From Streptomyces sp. NBC_01451 (GTDB taxonomy: Bacteria > Actinomycetota > Actinomycetes > Streptomycetales > Streptomycetaceae), in NCBI RefSeq assembly GCF_036227485.1, contig NZ_CP109479.1:3286001-3350000 (forward strand): 64,000 bases of DNA, given 5' to 3'. The translations under genes were made by a program, and so were the position numbers. Shown piece after piece: positions 51,042-59,273 of this stretch (within the stretch, counting starts at the first letter, position 1; each line of letters begins with the position of its first letter). The notes beneath the pieces are model-generated. The model did not search any database. It saw only the letters and a list, made by a program, of their open reading frames with translations, and had not been told where the DNA came from.

Positions 51042-51434
51042 ATGCGCTCACAACAGCACCAACAGCAAGGCGCGTTCGTGGCGAGAAGCGTGTTTCCGTG
51101 CACCGCGGAGGCCGTCAGGCCGGCCCGAGACTGGGCCGCCAGCGTTCTCCGGCAGGCCGGCGGCGGCACGGAGCTACAGGCCGAGACCTGCGCTCTGCTG
51201 GTCAGCGAACTCGCAACGAACGCGGTACTGCACGCCGAGGGCGAGCGCTTTGAGGTCACGGTGTGGCCGGAGTGCACGATCGACGTGAGGGACGGATCAC
51301 GAAAGGAGCCGGAGAGTCGCTTCCCCGGTGACGGGGAAGAGGGCGGCCGGGGCCTGCTCCTGGTGACGCTCTTAGCCCAGAAGTACGAGGTCATTTTGAC
51401 TGATGATGGCAAAATCAGCCGATTTCGGCTCTAA
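51042..51434 (+). CDS. RsbW-like ATP-binding regulator (HATPase_c_2)
   Basis: A 130-residue GHKL ATPase domain without other modules: N box ELATNAVLHA and a G box GEEGGRGLLLV. Such proteins in Streptomyces are anti-sigma factors or serine kinases that phosphorylate STAS partners. ATG at 51,042 follows CTGGAGG. It is the natural partner of the STAS protein at 44,584. Confidence 0.85.
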   Translation: MRSQQHQQQGAFVARSVFPCTAEAVRPARDWAASVLRQAGGGTELQAETCALLVSELATNAVLHAEGERFEVTVWPECTIDVRDGSRKEPESRFPGDGEEGGRGLLLVTLLAQKYEVILTDDGKISRFRL

Positions 51435-51447
51435 CTGGAGCGCGTCG

Positions 51448-51810
51448 ATGCGTGAGGAGGCTGGCGTGAACCCGGAGGAGCAGCACCCTCGGTTATTTCT
51501 GCTCAGTCAGGCGGAGTTGGACGCCGACCCCTACCCTGACGAGCCTTTTCGCATCGACTTCGCGGGCTACTCGCGAACCGGACCGGACGGCACGGTCCAG
51601 TACGGGAATCTGAAGGTCCGCCTCAACAGCGCGGACATCGCCGCCCTCAAGGCGCAGATCAGGGCCGCCGAGCTGGCTTACGCCAGCCGCCTGGGGCGCA
51701 TGACGGACGAGCAGCTCGAACGTGCGAGAGCGCGCGAGGTAGCTCGGGCCGCGCCTCCGCCGTCCACCGACCTGCTGGAGCTGGTCCTCGTGAAGCTGAG
51801 GGCCGCGTAG
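51448..51810 (+). CDS. phage hypothetical protein
   Basis: A 120-residue protein starting 13 bp after the ATPase gene; a GTG at 51,466 preceded by GAGGAGG is an equally good start. Beta strands followed by a helix IAALKAQIRAAELAYASRL. Probably in an operon with the ATPase. Not recognised. Confidence 0.6.
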   Translation: MREEAGVNPEEQHPRLFLLSQAELDADPYPDEPFRIDFAGYSRTGPDGTVQYGNLKVRLNSADIAALKAQIRAAELAYASRLGRMTDEQLERARAREVARAAPPPSTDLLELVLVKLRAA

Positions 51811-51902
51811 CTTCGCCTCAACTCGGCCCAAATTCATCGCTGTTGGGCCGCGCAAGCGGTGGCGGGAGGTGTTCACAAGAAGGCCCTCCCGCCACCTGAT
51901 AC

Positions 51903-51952
51903 GGGCCTGGCCGGCGCGTGACCCCCCTCCGAGTTGGCCGCCGGCCAGGCCC
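51903..51952. terminator. hairpin terminators
   Basis: A 14-bp inverted repeat GGGCCTGGCCGGCG with its near-complement, preceded by a second stem (GGCGGGAGG with CCTCCCGCC, 51,861-51,894). Confidence 0.6.
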
Positions 51953-51970
51953 TCGTACAGGAGATTCGCA

Positions 51971-52219
51971 GTGAGCTTGAGGACCAGCGGCACGACGGTA
52001 TGCGCCCTCGCCGGGATTTTTTGCATAACGGTCTGGGCCGGGTCGATTTCCATGATGCTCGCTCTCGCTCGGCGGCCCGGCGCATGCCTGTGCTGCCACA
52101 GCGAGGACTACTTGGACTCCGCCGAGGACGACCTTCCTTTCCGGTCTCCCCTGTCGTCCGGGCGGTACACGATGCCGAGTCAGAGAGGAGATGATTCAGG
52201 GAACGAATTTCAGGCATGA
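51971..52219 (+). CDS. phage small membrane protein
   Basis: An 82-residue protein starting at GTG 51,971 after CAGGAG. One clear transmembrane helix (VCALAGIFCITVWAGSISMML, residues about 10-30) is followed by CLCCHSED and a hydrophilic tail. Not recognised. Confidence 0.55.
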   Translation: MSLRTSGTTVCALAGIFCITVWAGSISMMLALARRPGACLCCHSEDYLDSAEDDLPFRSPLSSGRYTMPSQRGDDSGNEFQA

Positions 52220-52232
52220 TCGCACCTAGAGT

Positions 52233-52290
52233 GCCTGGGCTGGCGCTATTTGCTCTTACCACTCCCTAGAGTCGCTCACCAGCCCAGGCA
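52233..52290. terminator. 12-bp inverted repeat, possible terminator
   Basis: TGCCTGGGCTGG with its exact complement around a 34-nt AT-richer loop; the remainder of 52,291-52,521 holds no gene but possibly the promoter of the RiPP-like cassette (CATAGT near 52,372). Confidence 0.45.
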
Positions 52291-52521
52291 TTCAGGTGTT
52301 CCCATTCTCCGGAAGATTGCATTCTGCGCTTCCGGCCTTTTGCGTGCTCAAAGTCAGACACTCTAATTTGGCATAGTCCGATTTCGCGGATTGGCGGTTT
52401 TCGGTGTTTCCGGGACCGGGTTTCGTCGGTAGCTTTCTCCTCGGCGACAGCGGCCGGTGACGGCGGAAACACACGCTGTCAGCCAGGTAATGCACATCCA
52501 TCGGAGTACCTGGAGGAACCC

Positions 52522-52692
52522 ATGACCACTCCCCCCGGACCGACCCCGCCGGCCGTGGACACGCAGGCGCTCACCGGCGTCGTGACGGCCGTCCAGACCG
52601 ACCCGCCGGCGCTCGCGGCCGGTATCCGCGGCCGGATCACCGCGTCCCATCAGGAGGGCAACGTCTGCATGATGGGCGGCTGGACCTCCTAG
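52522..52692 (+). CDS. putative RiPP precursor peptide
   Basis: A 56-residue peptide with a strong TGGAGGAA ribosome-binding site. It has a Pro/Thr-rich start, a helical leader-like middle (VVTAVQTDPPALAAGIRG) and a distinct C-terminal EGNVCMMGGWTS that would be the core. It is followed by a terminator hairpin and an HExxH enzyme gene, the layout of a minimal RiPP cassette. Modification is inferred. Confidence 0.55.
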   Translation: MTTPPGPTPPAVDTQALTGVVTAVQTDPPALAAGIRGRITASHQEGNVCMMGGWTS

Positions 52693-52720
52693 TCCGCCCC
52701 TGACGCGCTGAACCCCTGAG

Positions 52721-52755
52721 TGTGCCCGGAGCGAGGATCATTCGCTCCGGGCACA
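52721..52755. terminator. attenuator-like terminator
   Basis: A perfect 14-bp stem TGTGCCCGGAGCGA with its complement between precursor and enzyme; this would give more precursor than enzyme mRNA. Confidence 0.7.
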
Positions 52756-52780
52756 CGCATCTCACTCTAGGAGAAAGCCT

Positions 52781-53659
52781 GTGCGTTTCCTCAACATCGG
52801 TCACATCGCAGAGACGGTCGCCCGGTTCGCCCACGCGGTCAACGGCAAGCACGTGGAGGACGCGGCCGACCTGGCGGAGGCTTACCGTGAGGCCATCGCC
52901 AAGCTGCGCCCCTTCGCGCCGGCCGAGGCCGGCGTCGCCATCACCTACGAAGACGGCAGGTGGGCCAGGCACTGCCGCGCCGAAGGCATCTTCGAGCACA
53001 TCTTCGCCGGAGCCACGGCCACTGACGGGCCGACCCGCGAGGCATGGGACATGAAGGTCCACGGGGCCTTCGAGCACGTCCGCACCCTCGACCCGAACCT
53101 GCACAGGCTGGCCGAGCTGTTCGTCACCGACGTCGTAGTCCTCAACAGCGGGGTCGACGGCGGCGGCAGCGCCAACACGCTCCCGGGTGTCGTCGTCATG
53201 AGCCCGGCCGAGACATGGGAGGTGCCGGACTTCGCCGAGTGCCTGGTGCACGAGGCCCTGCACACCGGATTGTTCGTGATGGACATGGCCTACGGCATGT
53301 TCAACCTGACCTCGCGCGAGATGGAGGGCGAGCGGTACCGCGCGCTGTCCGCGGTGAAGCTCGGTCAGATGCGCCCGCTGGACAAGGCGTTCCACGCTGC
53401 CGCGGTCACCGTGCCTCTGATGTACATGCAGCACCTGCGCGGCGTCAGCACGCTCGTCGACCTGTACACCAGCTCGCTGCGGCAGGCGTGTGAGTCGCTG
53501 GGACACCAGCGGCAGCACTTCACGGACTACGGGAGGCTGCTGCTGGACGAGATGACCGAGTGGGCCGGCACCGGCCCCGAGCCGCTCGACTTCGGTCACG
53601 TCGCCCGCAGCATCTCCTCCGTGAGGTACGCCGGCTACAAGCCGGCCGTCGCTGCCTGA
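52781..53659 (+). CDS. HExxH-motif protein, possible peptide-modifying enzyme
   Basis: A 292-residue protein with HEALH at residues 157-161 in the context DFAECLVHEALHTGLF. The context resembles HExxH proteins annotated as peptide modification or alpha-ketoglutarate-dependent peptide beta-hydroxylases that act on RiPPs; a metallopeptidase is the alternative. GTG at 52,781 follows TAGGAGAA. No signal peptide or membrane helix. Confidence 0.6.
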   Translation: MRFLNIGHIAETVARFAHAVNGKHVEDAADLAEAYREAIAKLRPFAPAEAGVAITYEDGRWARHCRAEGIFEHIFAGATATDGPTREAWDMKVHGAFEHVRTLDPNLHRLAELFVTDVVVLNSGVDGGGSANTLPGVVVMSPAETWEVPDFAECLVHEALHTGLFVMDMAYGMFNLTSREMEGERYRALSAVKLGQMRPLDKAFHAAAVTVPLMYMQHLRGVSTLVDLYTSSLRQACESLGHQRQHFTDYGRLLLDEMTEWAGTGPEPLDFGHVARSISSVRYAGYKPAVAA

Positions 53660-53663
53660 CGGG

Positions 53664-54350
53664 CTACGACTCGATCAGAATCCCCGCTTCACGTGCGAGG
53701 CTCAGGCCCAGTTCCATGGCGCCTGGGCCTCGTACCGTTGCCCCCTTCAGGCCGGCCGTTCCGCCGATGTCGAGCATGGTGCAGTTGGTGAACTCGACGC
53801 GGCTCATTTTGGAGTTGGCGAACTGCACGCCGCTCAGATCGCAGTTCTCGAAGCTGACGTGGGCCAGCTCGGCGAACTGGAAATCGGCCTGCCGAAGGTT
53901 CGTTTCCCGGAACACCACGCGCCTGAGCTTGGAGTGCCGGAACTGCGCCAGGTCGGCACGGGCGCCTTCGATCCTGACGTCGGTGAACTGCCCCGAGGTC
54001 CAGTGGGAGCCGGTGAGCCGGCTGGTCGTGATCGTGCTCCGGAGCACGGATGTGTCTCTGGCGCGGAGGTTGGCGAAGTCGACGTTCTCGCAGACGAGGT
54101 CGCCGAGCACGCACCGCTCAAGAGTCGTCCCGTTCATGCGGGTGCCGGTGAGCCGGGACTGTTCCATCTCGACGATTTCGAGTTCCAGGCCGCTGAGCAG
54201 GGTGTTGTCGAGCAGGACGCCCTTCAGTACGGCGTCGTCCTCGAATTCTTCGGCCGTGGCCGGCCGGGGGTTCGCGTGGACCCTGGGCTTGGCGGGCTGC
54301 TGGAGCGGGGGCTTGTATACGTCACGCTGTTGCCCGACGGCCGGCGTCAT
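53664..54350 (-). CDS. pentapeptide-repeat protein
   Basis: A 228-residue protein; residues about 45-200 show five-residue repeats of the A(D/N)LxX type (CENVDFANLRARDTSVL, NLRQADFQFAELAHVSF, CDLSGVQFANSKMSRVEF) forming a right-handed beta-helix. Such proteins mimic DNA or protect gyrase. It is convergent with the HExxH gene and could serve as immunity or anti-host protein. ATG at 54,350 after AAGGAGAA. Confidence 0.8.
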   Translation of the reverse strand: MTPAVGQQRDVYKPPLQQPAKPRVHANPRPATAEEFEDDAVLKGVLLDNTLLSGLELEIVEMEQSRLTGTRMNGTTLERCVLGDLVCENVDFANLRARDTSVLRSTITTSRLTGSHWTSGQFTDVRIEGARADLAQFRHSKLRRVVFRETNLRQADFQFAELAHVSFENCDLSGVQFANSKMSRVEFTNCTMLDIGGTAGLKGATVRGPGAMELGLSLAREAGILIES

Positions 54351-54421
54351 CTGGTTCTCCTTCGCGGGTACGCGGCAAGTGACGCAGCGTAGCAGCGGGA
54401 TGACGCCAGGCAGGGCGCTTC

Positions 54422-54646
54422 TCAGGCGGCAGCCATGCGCTCGCGGACGGCCTGGAGCGTGGCGAGGGCCATGTCCCACTCCCCCAGGTCGTCGGCCAGG
54501 TGCTCGGCCGGCGTCTCGGCGACGCGCATGCCGTAGGCCCACACGCTGATGCTGTACTCGCGGGCCCCGTCGGAGGACATTTTCGCGATGCGCCGGCGGG
54601 CGTCGGCCAGGTACGGGTTGGGGGCGTCTTCTCGGCGGGTGAACAC
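54422..54646 (-). CDS. phage hypothetical protein
   Basis: A 74-residue basic, helical protein (DARRRIAKMSSDGAREYSIS). Two bases separate it from its upstream neighbour. Not recognised. Confidence 0.6.
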   Translation of the reverse strand: MFTRREDAPNPYLADARRRIAKMSSDGAREYSISVWAYGMRVAETPAEHLADDLGEWDMALATLQAVRERMAAA

Positions 54647-54648
54647 GG

Positions 54649-54909
54649 CTACGCCTCCGTGCGGCGGTAGTTGGGCAGGAGGTGGCCTTCGGAGCTGAGG
54701 ACGGTCGCGGGGCGGGCCTGGAGGGCGTCTGCGAGGGCCTGGTGCTCGTCCGGGGCGCGGGAGGTCCAGCGGCCGACGACGAGGCCCCGTGTGCCGAGCC
54801 TGTAGACGGTGGCGGGCTCGGCCCGGCGGTAGGGCGGCGCCGTCTCCTGGTAGTAGGTCCGGTAGCGGCGGGGCCAGTCGCGCCGGCAGCGGGTGGTGGT
54901 GATGAGCAT
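54649..54909 (-). CDS. phage hypothetical protein
   Basis: An 86-residue basic protein (RCRRDWPRRYRTYYQE). ATG at 54,909; the next gene upstream ends 5 bp away. Not recognised. Confidence 0.58.
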   Translation of the reverse strand: MLITTTRCRRDWPRRYRTYYQETAPPYRRAEPATVYRLGTRGLVVGRWTSRAPDEHQALADALQARPATVLSSEGHLLPNYRRTEA

Positions 54910-54914
54910 GGGCT

Positions 54915-55298
54915 TTACCAGGCCGCCGGCGAGTACGGCTTGTTGTTGAAGTGGGTGTTGATCATCCGGCCCGGGGAGTGTGCGTTGCGGAAACGGTCCC
55001 ATTCGCGGCGGGTCACGTTGTAGTACTCGTAGCCCACCCCGTCCTGGTAATGCCCGGGGGCGACCTTCTCGCCGCGGAAGCGGACGAACATGGTCTTCGA
55101 CTTGTAGTCGTACCCAGCGGCGACCGTCCTCGGCCGCGGTGGGTTCGAGGTGTTCGTGGGCCGCTCGGTGAGCAGCGTCTGGTCGTCGCCCAGGTGGAAA
55201 GCACGTACGAGCGCGGCGAACTTCCTGGGGCCGAGCTGCTCGCGGCTGCTGAGAATGTACTCGCGGATCTCGTCTTCGTTGAATCCGTGCAGGGGCAT
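54915..55298 (-). CDS. KTSC-domain protein
   Basis: A 127-residue protein; the C-terminal half matches the KTSC fold (YYNVTRREWDRFRNAHSPGRMINTHF). KTSC domains occur near nucleic-acid enzymes and in phage proteins, with unproven function. Confidence 0.68.
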   Translation of the reverse strand: MPLHGFNEDEIREYILSSREQLGPRKFAALVRAFHLGDDQTLLTERPTNTSNPPRPRTVAAGYDYKSKTMFVRFRGEKVAPGHYQDGVGYEYYNVTRREWDRFRNAHSPGRMINTHFNNKPYSPAAW

Positions 55299-55301
55299 CG
55301 A

Positions 55302-55352
55302 AAAACCCTCCCTTCCGGGTCCGGTTCTTTGACCGTAGGAGGGGAGGGTTTT
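55302..55352. terminator. bidirectional terminator
   Basis: AAAACCCTCCC with its exact complement GGGAGGGTTTT; the outer A and T tracts would give U-runs in both directions. Confidence 0.7.
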
Positions 55353-55365
55353 CCGCTGATATTCG

Positions 55366-56394
55366 TCAGGGTGCCTGGGTGGTCCAGTCGATGCCGTAGG
55401 GGTTGCGGTGGTGGCCTGCCGGCAGTCGGGAGGCGTGGCGGTAGATCATCGTGGTGTTGAAGTCGCCGTGGTCGTAGTAGGTCATGATGCGGTCGCGGCT
55501 GGGTTGGGCGGGGTCGACCAGGGCGAGGGTGATGGACGTGGCGCGGCCGTCGTGAGGGGCAACCTTGATGTTGCTGGCTGCGCCGGCACGCTGGACCATG
55601 CGGAAGAGACCGGATTGGTCGAGGCGGGTGTGTTCGAGTTGGCCGGTGTCCGGGTTGCGGGTTCGTCGGCCGGTGGACGTGATCAGCGGTCCCTCGGTGC
55701 GGCCTCTTAGGTGCTTCTGGAGTAGGGGCACGACCGCGGGGGGGATGTCGATGTCCTGCCAGCGGTTCTTGCCCTTGCGCTTCAGCCGGAGCATGCGGCC
55801 TCGGGGTACGTGGTAGAAGCGTTCGACGTCGATGTTGGCGACCTCCTCGCAGCGCAGGCCGGCGCCGAAGAAGAGGGCCGTGACCAGGGCGGCGCGGGGG
55901 GATTCGCGTTCTGCTGCTGCGACGACACCGTGGACTTCCCAGGGCAGCAGGATGAGTCGTTGCTTGCGGGTGCGGGGGTCCAGCTTGACGGCGCGCACGG
56001 GGTTGGTGCCGCGGAGCTGGTGGATGACGGCGTAGTTGAAGGCGCTGCTGAGGGCGTCGTACTTGGCCTTCTGGCTGGGCAGACCGTAGGGCAGGTTGCC
56101 GCATTCGGTGTTGCAGTCGCCGGGGTGCCCGTCCCAGTGGGGGGCTTGGAGGTAGGCGAAGTAGTCCTCCAGCTCCTCGACGCCGGCCTCCTTGAGCACC
56201 TCGATACCGCTGTAGTCGCTGTAGCGCTCCATCCACGTGACGAAGAGATCGAAGTACGCCAGGTACTTGCGCCTGGTCCCGGGGTTCTGGAGCTGGTCTT
56301 CCCACCGGTCCCTGAAGGTGGCCAGAGTCCAGTCCGTGTTGCGTGAACGGCGGTTGCGGTCGGCCCAGTTGGGCGCGGTGGTCGTGGCGGTCAT
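55366..56394 (-). CDS. tyrosine recombinase / phage integrase
   Basis: A 342-residue site-specific recombinase. An N-terminal SAM-like DNA-binding domain (about 20-90, with a CNTEC insert) precedes the catalytic domain: Arg181 in GAGLRCEEV, Lys in LKRKGKNRW, His281 and Arg284 in HDGRATS, His309 and Tyr318 in YDHGDFNTTMIYRHA. ATG at 56,394. It is convergent with nothing nearby and divergent from terminase. It lies 13 kb from the add junction, unusual for an attP-adjacent integrase. Confidence 0.82.
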   Translation of the reverse strand: MTATTTAPNWADRNRRSRNTDWTLATFRDRWEDQLQNPGTRRKYLAYFDLFVTWMERYSDYSGIEVLKEAGVEELEDYFAYLQAPHWDGHPGDCNTECGNLPYGLPSQKAKYDALSSAFNYAVIHQLRGTNPVRAVKLDPRTRKQRLILLPWEVHGVVAAAERESPRAALVTALFFGAGLRCEEVANIDVERFYHVPRGRMLRLKRKGKNRWQDIDIPPAVVPLLQKHLRGRTEGPLITSTGRRTRNPDTGQLEHTRLDQSGLFRMVQRAGAASNIKVAPHDGRATSITLALVDPAQPSRDRIMTYYDHGDFNTTMIYRHASRLPAGHHRNPYGIDWTTQAP

Positions 56395-56413
56395 GAGCGG
56401 CACCCTAGCGGAA

Positions 56414-56446
56414 TAATGCACGGTAGCCCTGGACTACCGTGCATTA
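56414..56446. promoter_or_regulatory. 13-bp inverted repeat between integrase and terminase
   Basis: TAATGCACGGTAG with its perfect complement around 7 nt, in the 107-bp divergent gap; probably an operator for the integrase and/or late promoter. Confidence 0.55.
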
Positions 56447-56501
56447 GATCCCCAGCGGAAGCATTATCTGTCCATATTTGCCCCGCTTTACCTTCGCCGA
56501 C

Positions 56502-58055
56502 ATGGGGACCACGCCGCTCGATGCCACCGACCACGAGCTGACGCTGGGCATGCCCGACGAGTCCGACCCCGCCGTATCGCACGGCACCGACCAGGCCCTC
56601 GTCGAGGACATCATCGACAAGATCGTCCTCGTCATCGACGAGCTGTCCGGCCACCCCCTGCGCCCCTACCAGCTCCCCCTCGCGCGCCGCATCCTGGAGA
56701 GCCTCATCACCGAGGACTCCGCCAAGCTGACCGCCCTGTGGAGCCGGCAGTCCGGCAAGTCCGAGACCGTCGCGGACACGGTCTGCGGCGCCGCCATCAT
56801 GCTGCCGCGGCTGGCCAAACTCTTTCCCGACCTCCTGGGGAAATTCCGCGAGGGCCTGTGGATCGGCGTCTTCGCTCCGACCGACGAAATGAGCGAGACG
56901 CTTTTCTCCCGCATCGTCGGCCGGCTCACGAGCGAGCGGGCGCAGGATCTCATGGCGGACCCGGAGATCGACGAGAAGATCATCACCCGGGGGAAGCTGT
57001 TGCGCTTCAAGCGCTGCGGCTCGCTGATCAGGAAACAAACCGCCCACCCGAAGGCCCAGATCGAAGGCCAGACCTACCACCTGGTGGTCATCGACGAGGC
57101 CCAGGCCGCGGACGACAAGGTGCTGAACAAGTCGATCGCGCCGATGCTCAGCTCGACCGCCGGCACCCTCTGCCTGACCGGCACCCCGTCCTACACCAAA
57201 AACGGCTTCTACGAGCAGATCCAGAAGAACAAGCGCGAAGCCAACCGCAAAGGCAGAAAGAACGACCACTTCCAGGTCGACTGGAAAGAGGTCTCCAAGC
57301 ACGTCACCCGCTACAAGAAATTCGTCCAGTCCGAGATGGACCGCCTCGGCGAGGAATCCGACGAATTCAAGCTCAGCTACCGGCTCATCTGGCTTCTCGA
57401 CAAAGGCATGCTGGTCACGTCCGACCGATTCGACTCCCTCGGCGACGTATCCATGCGCGTCGTCCAGGAATGGCACCGCTCCCCTGTCGTCGTCGGCATC
57501 GACCCGGCGCGCAAGACAGACTCCACCGTCGTCACAATCTGCTGGATCAACTGGGACTACCCAAACGAGCACGGCCAGTTCGAGCACCGGGTACTGAACT
57601 GGCTGGACCTGACCGGCACGGACTGGGAAACGCAGTACTACCGCATCGTCGAGTTCCTCAGCCATTACAACGTGTTCGCCATCGGCATCGACGCCGGCGG
57701 CCTGGGCGACGTGGTAGCCAGCCGGCTCCGCGTCCTCATGCCGTACGCACAGATCGTCGACCTCAAAAGCGACCGCACGAACCAGACCAAGCGGTGGGCC
57801 CACATGATGGACCTCATGTCGAAGGGCCTCGTCATCTGGCCAGCGCACGCGAAAACCCGCCAGACGAAGAACTGGCGGAAGTTCCGGCAGCAGATGGAAG
57901 ACGCCGAACTCACCTACCAGGGGCCGCACATCATCGTGGCCGCTCCCGAGGTCGACGCAGCCCATGACGACTACGTGGATTCCCTCTCCAACGCCCTCTA
58001 CCTGACGGCTGATATCGCCATGCCGGAAGCCGAGATGCACAACAGCCCCTGGTAG
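56502..58055 (+). CDS. terminase large subunit
   Basis: DNA-packaging motor of 517 residues: Walker A WSRQSGKSETVA (about residue 80), Walker B LVVIDEAQ, motif III LTGTPS, and the RNase H-like nuclease with Asp residues in VGIDPARKTDSTVV and IGIDAGGLGD. It cuts and pumps phage DNA into proheads. ATG 56,502 was chosen; a TTG at 56,478 is the alternative and a CATATTT -10-like box lies just before it. Confidence 0.9.
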   Translation: MGTTPLDATDHELTLGMPDESDPAVSHGTDQALVEDIIDKIVLVIDELSGHPLRPYQLPLARRILESLITEDSAKLTALWSRQSGKSETVADTVCGAAIMLPRLAKLFPDLLGKFREGLWIGVFAPTDEMSETLFSRIVGRLTSERAQDLMADPEIDEKIITRGKLLRFKRCGSLIRKQTAHPKAQIEGQTYHLVVIDEAQAADDKVLNKSIAPMLSSTAGTLCLTGTPSYTKNGFYEQIQKNKREANRKGRKNDHFQVDWKEVSKHVTRYKKFVQSEMDRLGEESDEFKLSYRLIWLLDKGMLVTSDRFDSLGDVSMRVVQEWHRSPVVVGIDPARKTDSTVVTICWINWDYPNEHGQFEHRVLNWLDLTGTDWETQYYRIVEFLSHYNVFAIGIDAGGLGDVVASRLRVLMPYAQIVDLKSDRTNQTKRWAHMMDLMSKGLVIWPAHAKTRQTKNWRKFRQQMEDAELTYQGPHIIVAAPEVDAAHDDYVDSLSNALYLTADIAMPEAEMHNSPW

Positions 58056-58123
58056 CCATTAACGGCGCGAAAAATGCCGTGCTTAGCGTCCTTGGTGAGA
58101 CGTCTCAAATTGGGAGGCCCACC

Positions 58124-58519
58124 ATGGCGCAGAGCCCTCTCGCCCCAGACCCGCAGTTCCGTGAAAGTGCCGACCGCTTCTACGAGCGGAAGACCGCCAA
58201 CAACCCGTCCCGTCGCGGCCCCCTCCGTTTCCAGGAAGGTGTCGCCTCCGACAGCGACATCCCCAGCGAATTCAGCGAGGGCGTCATGCAGGGGTACCGC
58301 ACCCCGCCCGGCCGCTCGAACCACAACATGAACGTCTTCACCAAGAGCCCCGAGGAGACGCTGCGCGAGCGCGCCCACGTCGGCTCTGCCTCCTGGCCGG
58401 AAGCCCCCACCTTCATCTCCGCGATGGCGGAGGGCGCCAGCGAGCCCGAGCTGAAGTACTCGAACGTCGACCGCGGCGAAGGCCGCCACCAGCGCCGGAA
58501 CTACGCCCGCGTCGACTGA
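58124..58519 (+). CDS. phage head-module hypothetical protein
   Basis: A 131-residue protein between terminase and portal genes; polar, with repeated Arg/Asn. ATG after GGGAGGCC. Position suggests a virion or packaging accessory protein. Confidence 0.65.
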   Translation: MAQSPLAPDPQFRESADRFYERKTANNPSRRGPLRFQEGVASDSDIPSEFSEGVMQGYRTPPGRSNHNMNVFTKSPEETLRERAHVGSASWPEAPTFISAMAEGASEPELKYSNVDRGEGRHQRRNYARVD

Positions 58520-58531
58520 GTAGGACGATCC

Positions 58532-59242
58532 GTGACCAATCCCGGCCAGTCCACCCCGTGGGCGCACCTGCCGATCCCGAGCGAAGGCAAGCTCCCGGAT
58601 GTTCCCGTGGACCTTGCCGCGCTCGCGGACCCCATCGACACGCTCCTCAAGAACGTGGTCGGTGGCACCAGCGCGCCCACGGGGCCTCTCACCCCCACCC
58701 TGATCGACGCCTCGGCCTCCATCGGCTCGCTCAACGCCACTCAGTCGACGCAGCAGGGCCAGATCACGACTCTGCAAGGGCAAGTGGCCGCCCTGAGCGC
58801 ACAGCCCTGGGCCATCGGCACCGCGCGCACTACCGGCTTCTCCCTGGCCGGCAACGTGCGCACGCCGACGCTGGTGCACTCGTACCAGGTCCCGAGCTTC
58901 ACTCAGCGGCGGCTGCTCCTGGTCTACGGGAACCTCTGCCTGGGCTGGACCGACGGCACCACCACCGCCGCTGTCCGCGTACGCCTCCAGCTCCGCGCGG
59001 ACGGCGCCACCACGTACGTCGACCGCAACCAGCACGTGCAGACCGGGGTCGACCAGGCGCACAGCGTGTTCTTCACGGAAACCGTCGAGGCCGGCAAGTC
59101 GGTGCGCATCGGCCTGGCCGCAGACGTCTACGGCACAGCCACCTCCAGCAAGAGCTTCGAGACCCAGGAGATCGACCCGCGGCTCTACATCGTCGCCCTC
59201 CCCTGGTCCGGCTCGGCCGTGCCCTTCCTGCCGGTGATTTGA
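58532..59242 (+). CDS. putative minor structural protein
   Basis: A 236-residue protein. The N-terminal part has a coiled-coil-like segment (SIGSLNATQSTQQGQITTLQ), the C-terminal part (about 95-236) a beta-sandwich pattern (LVHSYQVPSFTQRRLLLVYG). This shape fits a head fibre or minor tail protein. GTG start, 13 bp after the previous stop. Confidence 0.65.
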   Translation: MTNPGQSTPWAHLPIPSEGKLPDVPVDLAALADPIDTLLKNVVGGTSAPTGPLTPTLIDASASIGSLNATQSTQQGQITTLQGQVAALSAQPWAIGTARTTGFSLAGNVRTPTLVHSYQVPSFTQRRLLLVYGNLCLGWTDGTTTAAVRVRLQLRADGATTYVDRNQHVQTGVDQAHSVFFTETVEAGKSVRIGLAADVYGTATSSKSFETQEIDPRLYIVALPWSGSAVPFLPVI

Positions 59243-59273
59243 CCCGGCCTAGCGCCAGAGAGGAGGTGATGCC

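Noticed and set aside
55366..56394. Integrase as proof that attP lies next to it
   Set aside because: The add junctions are 13 kb and 44 kb away; the adjacent inverted repeat is more likely an operator. Another integrase may lie beyond the window.
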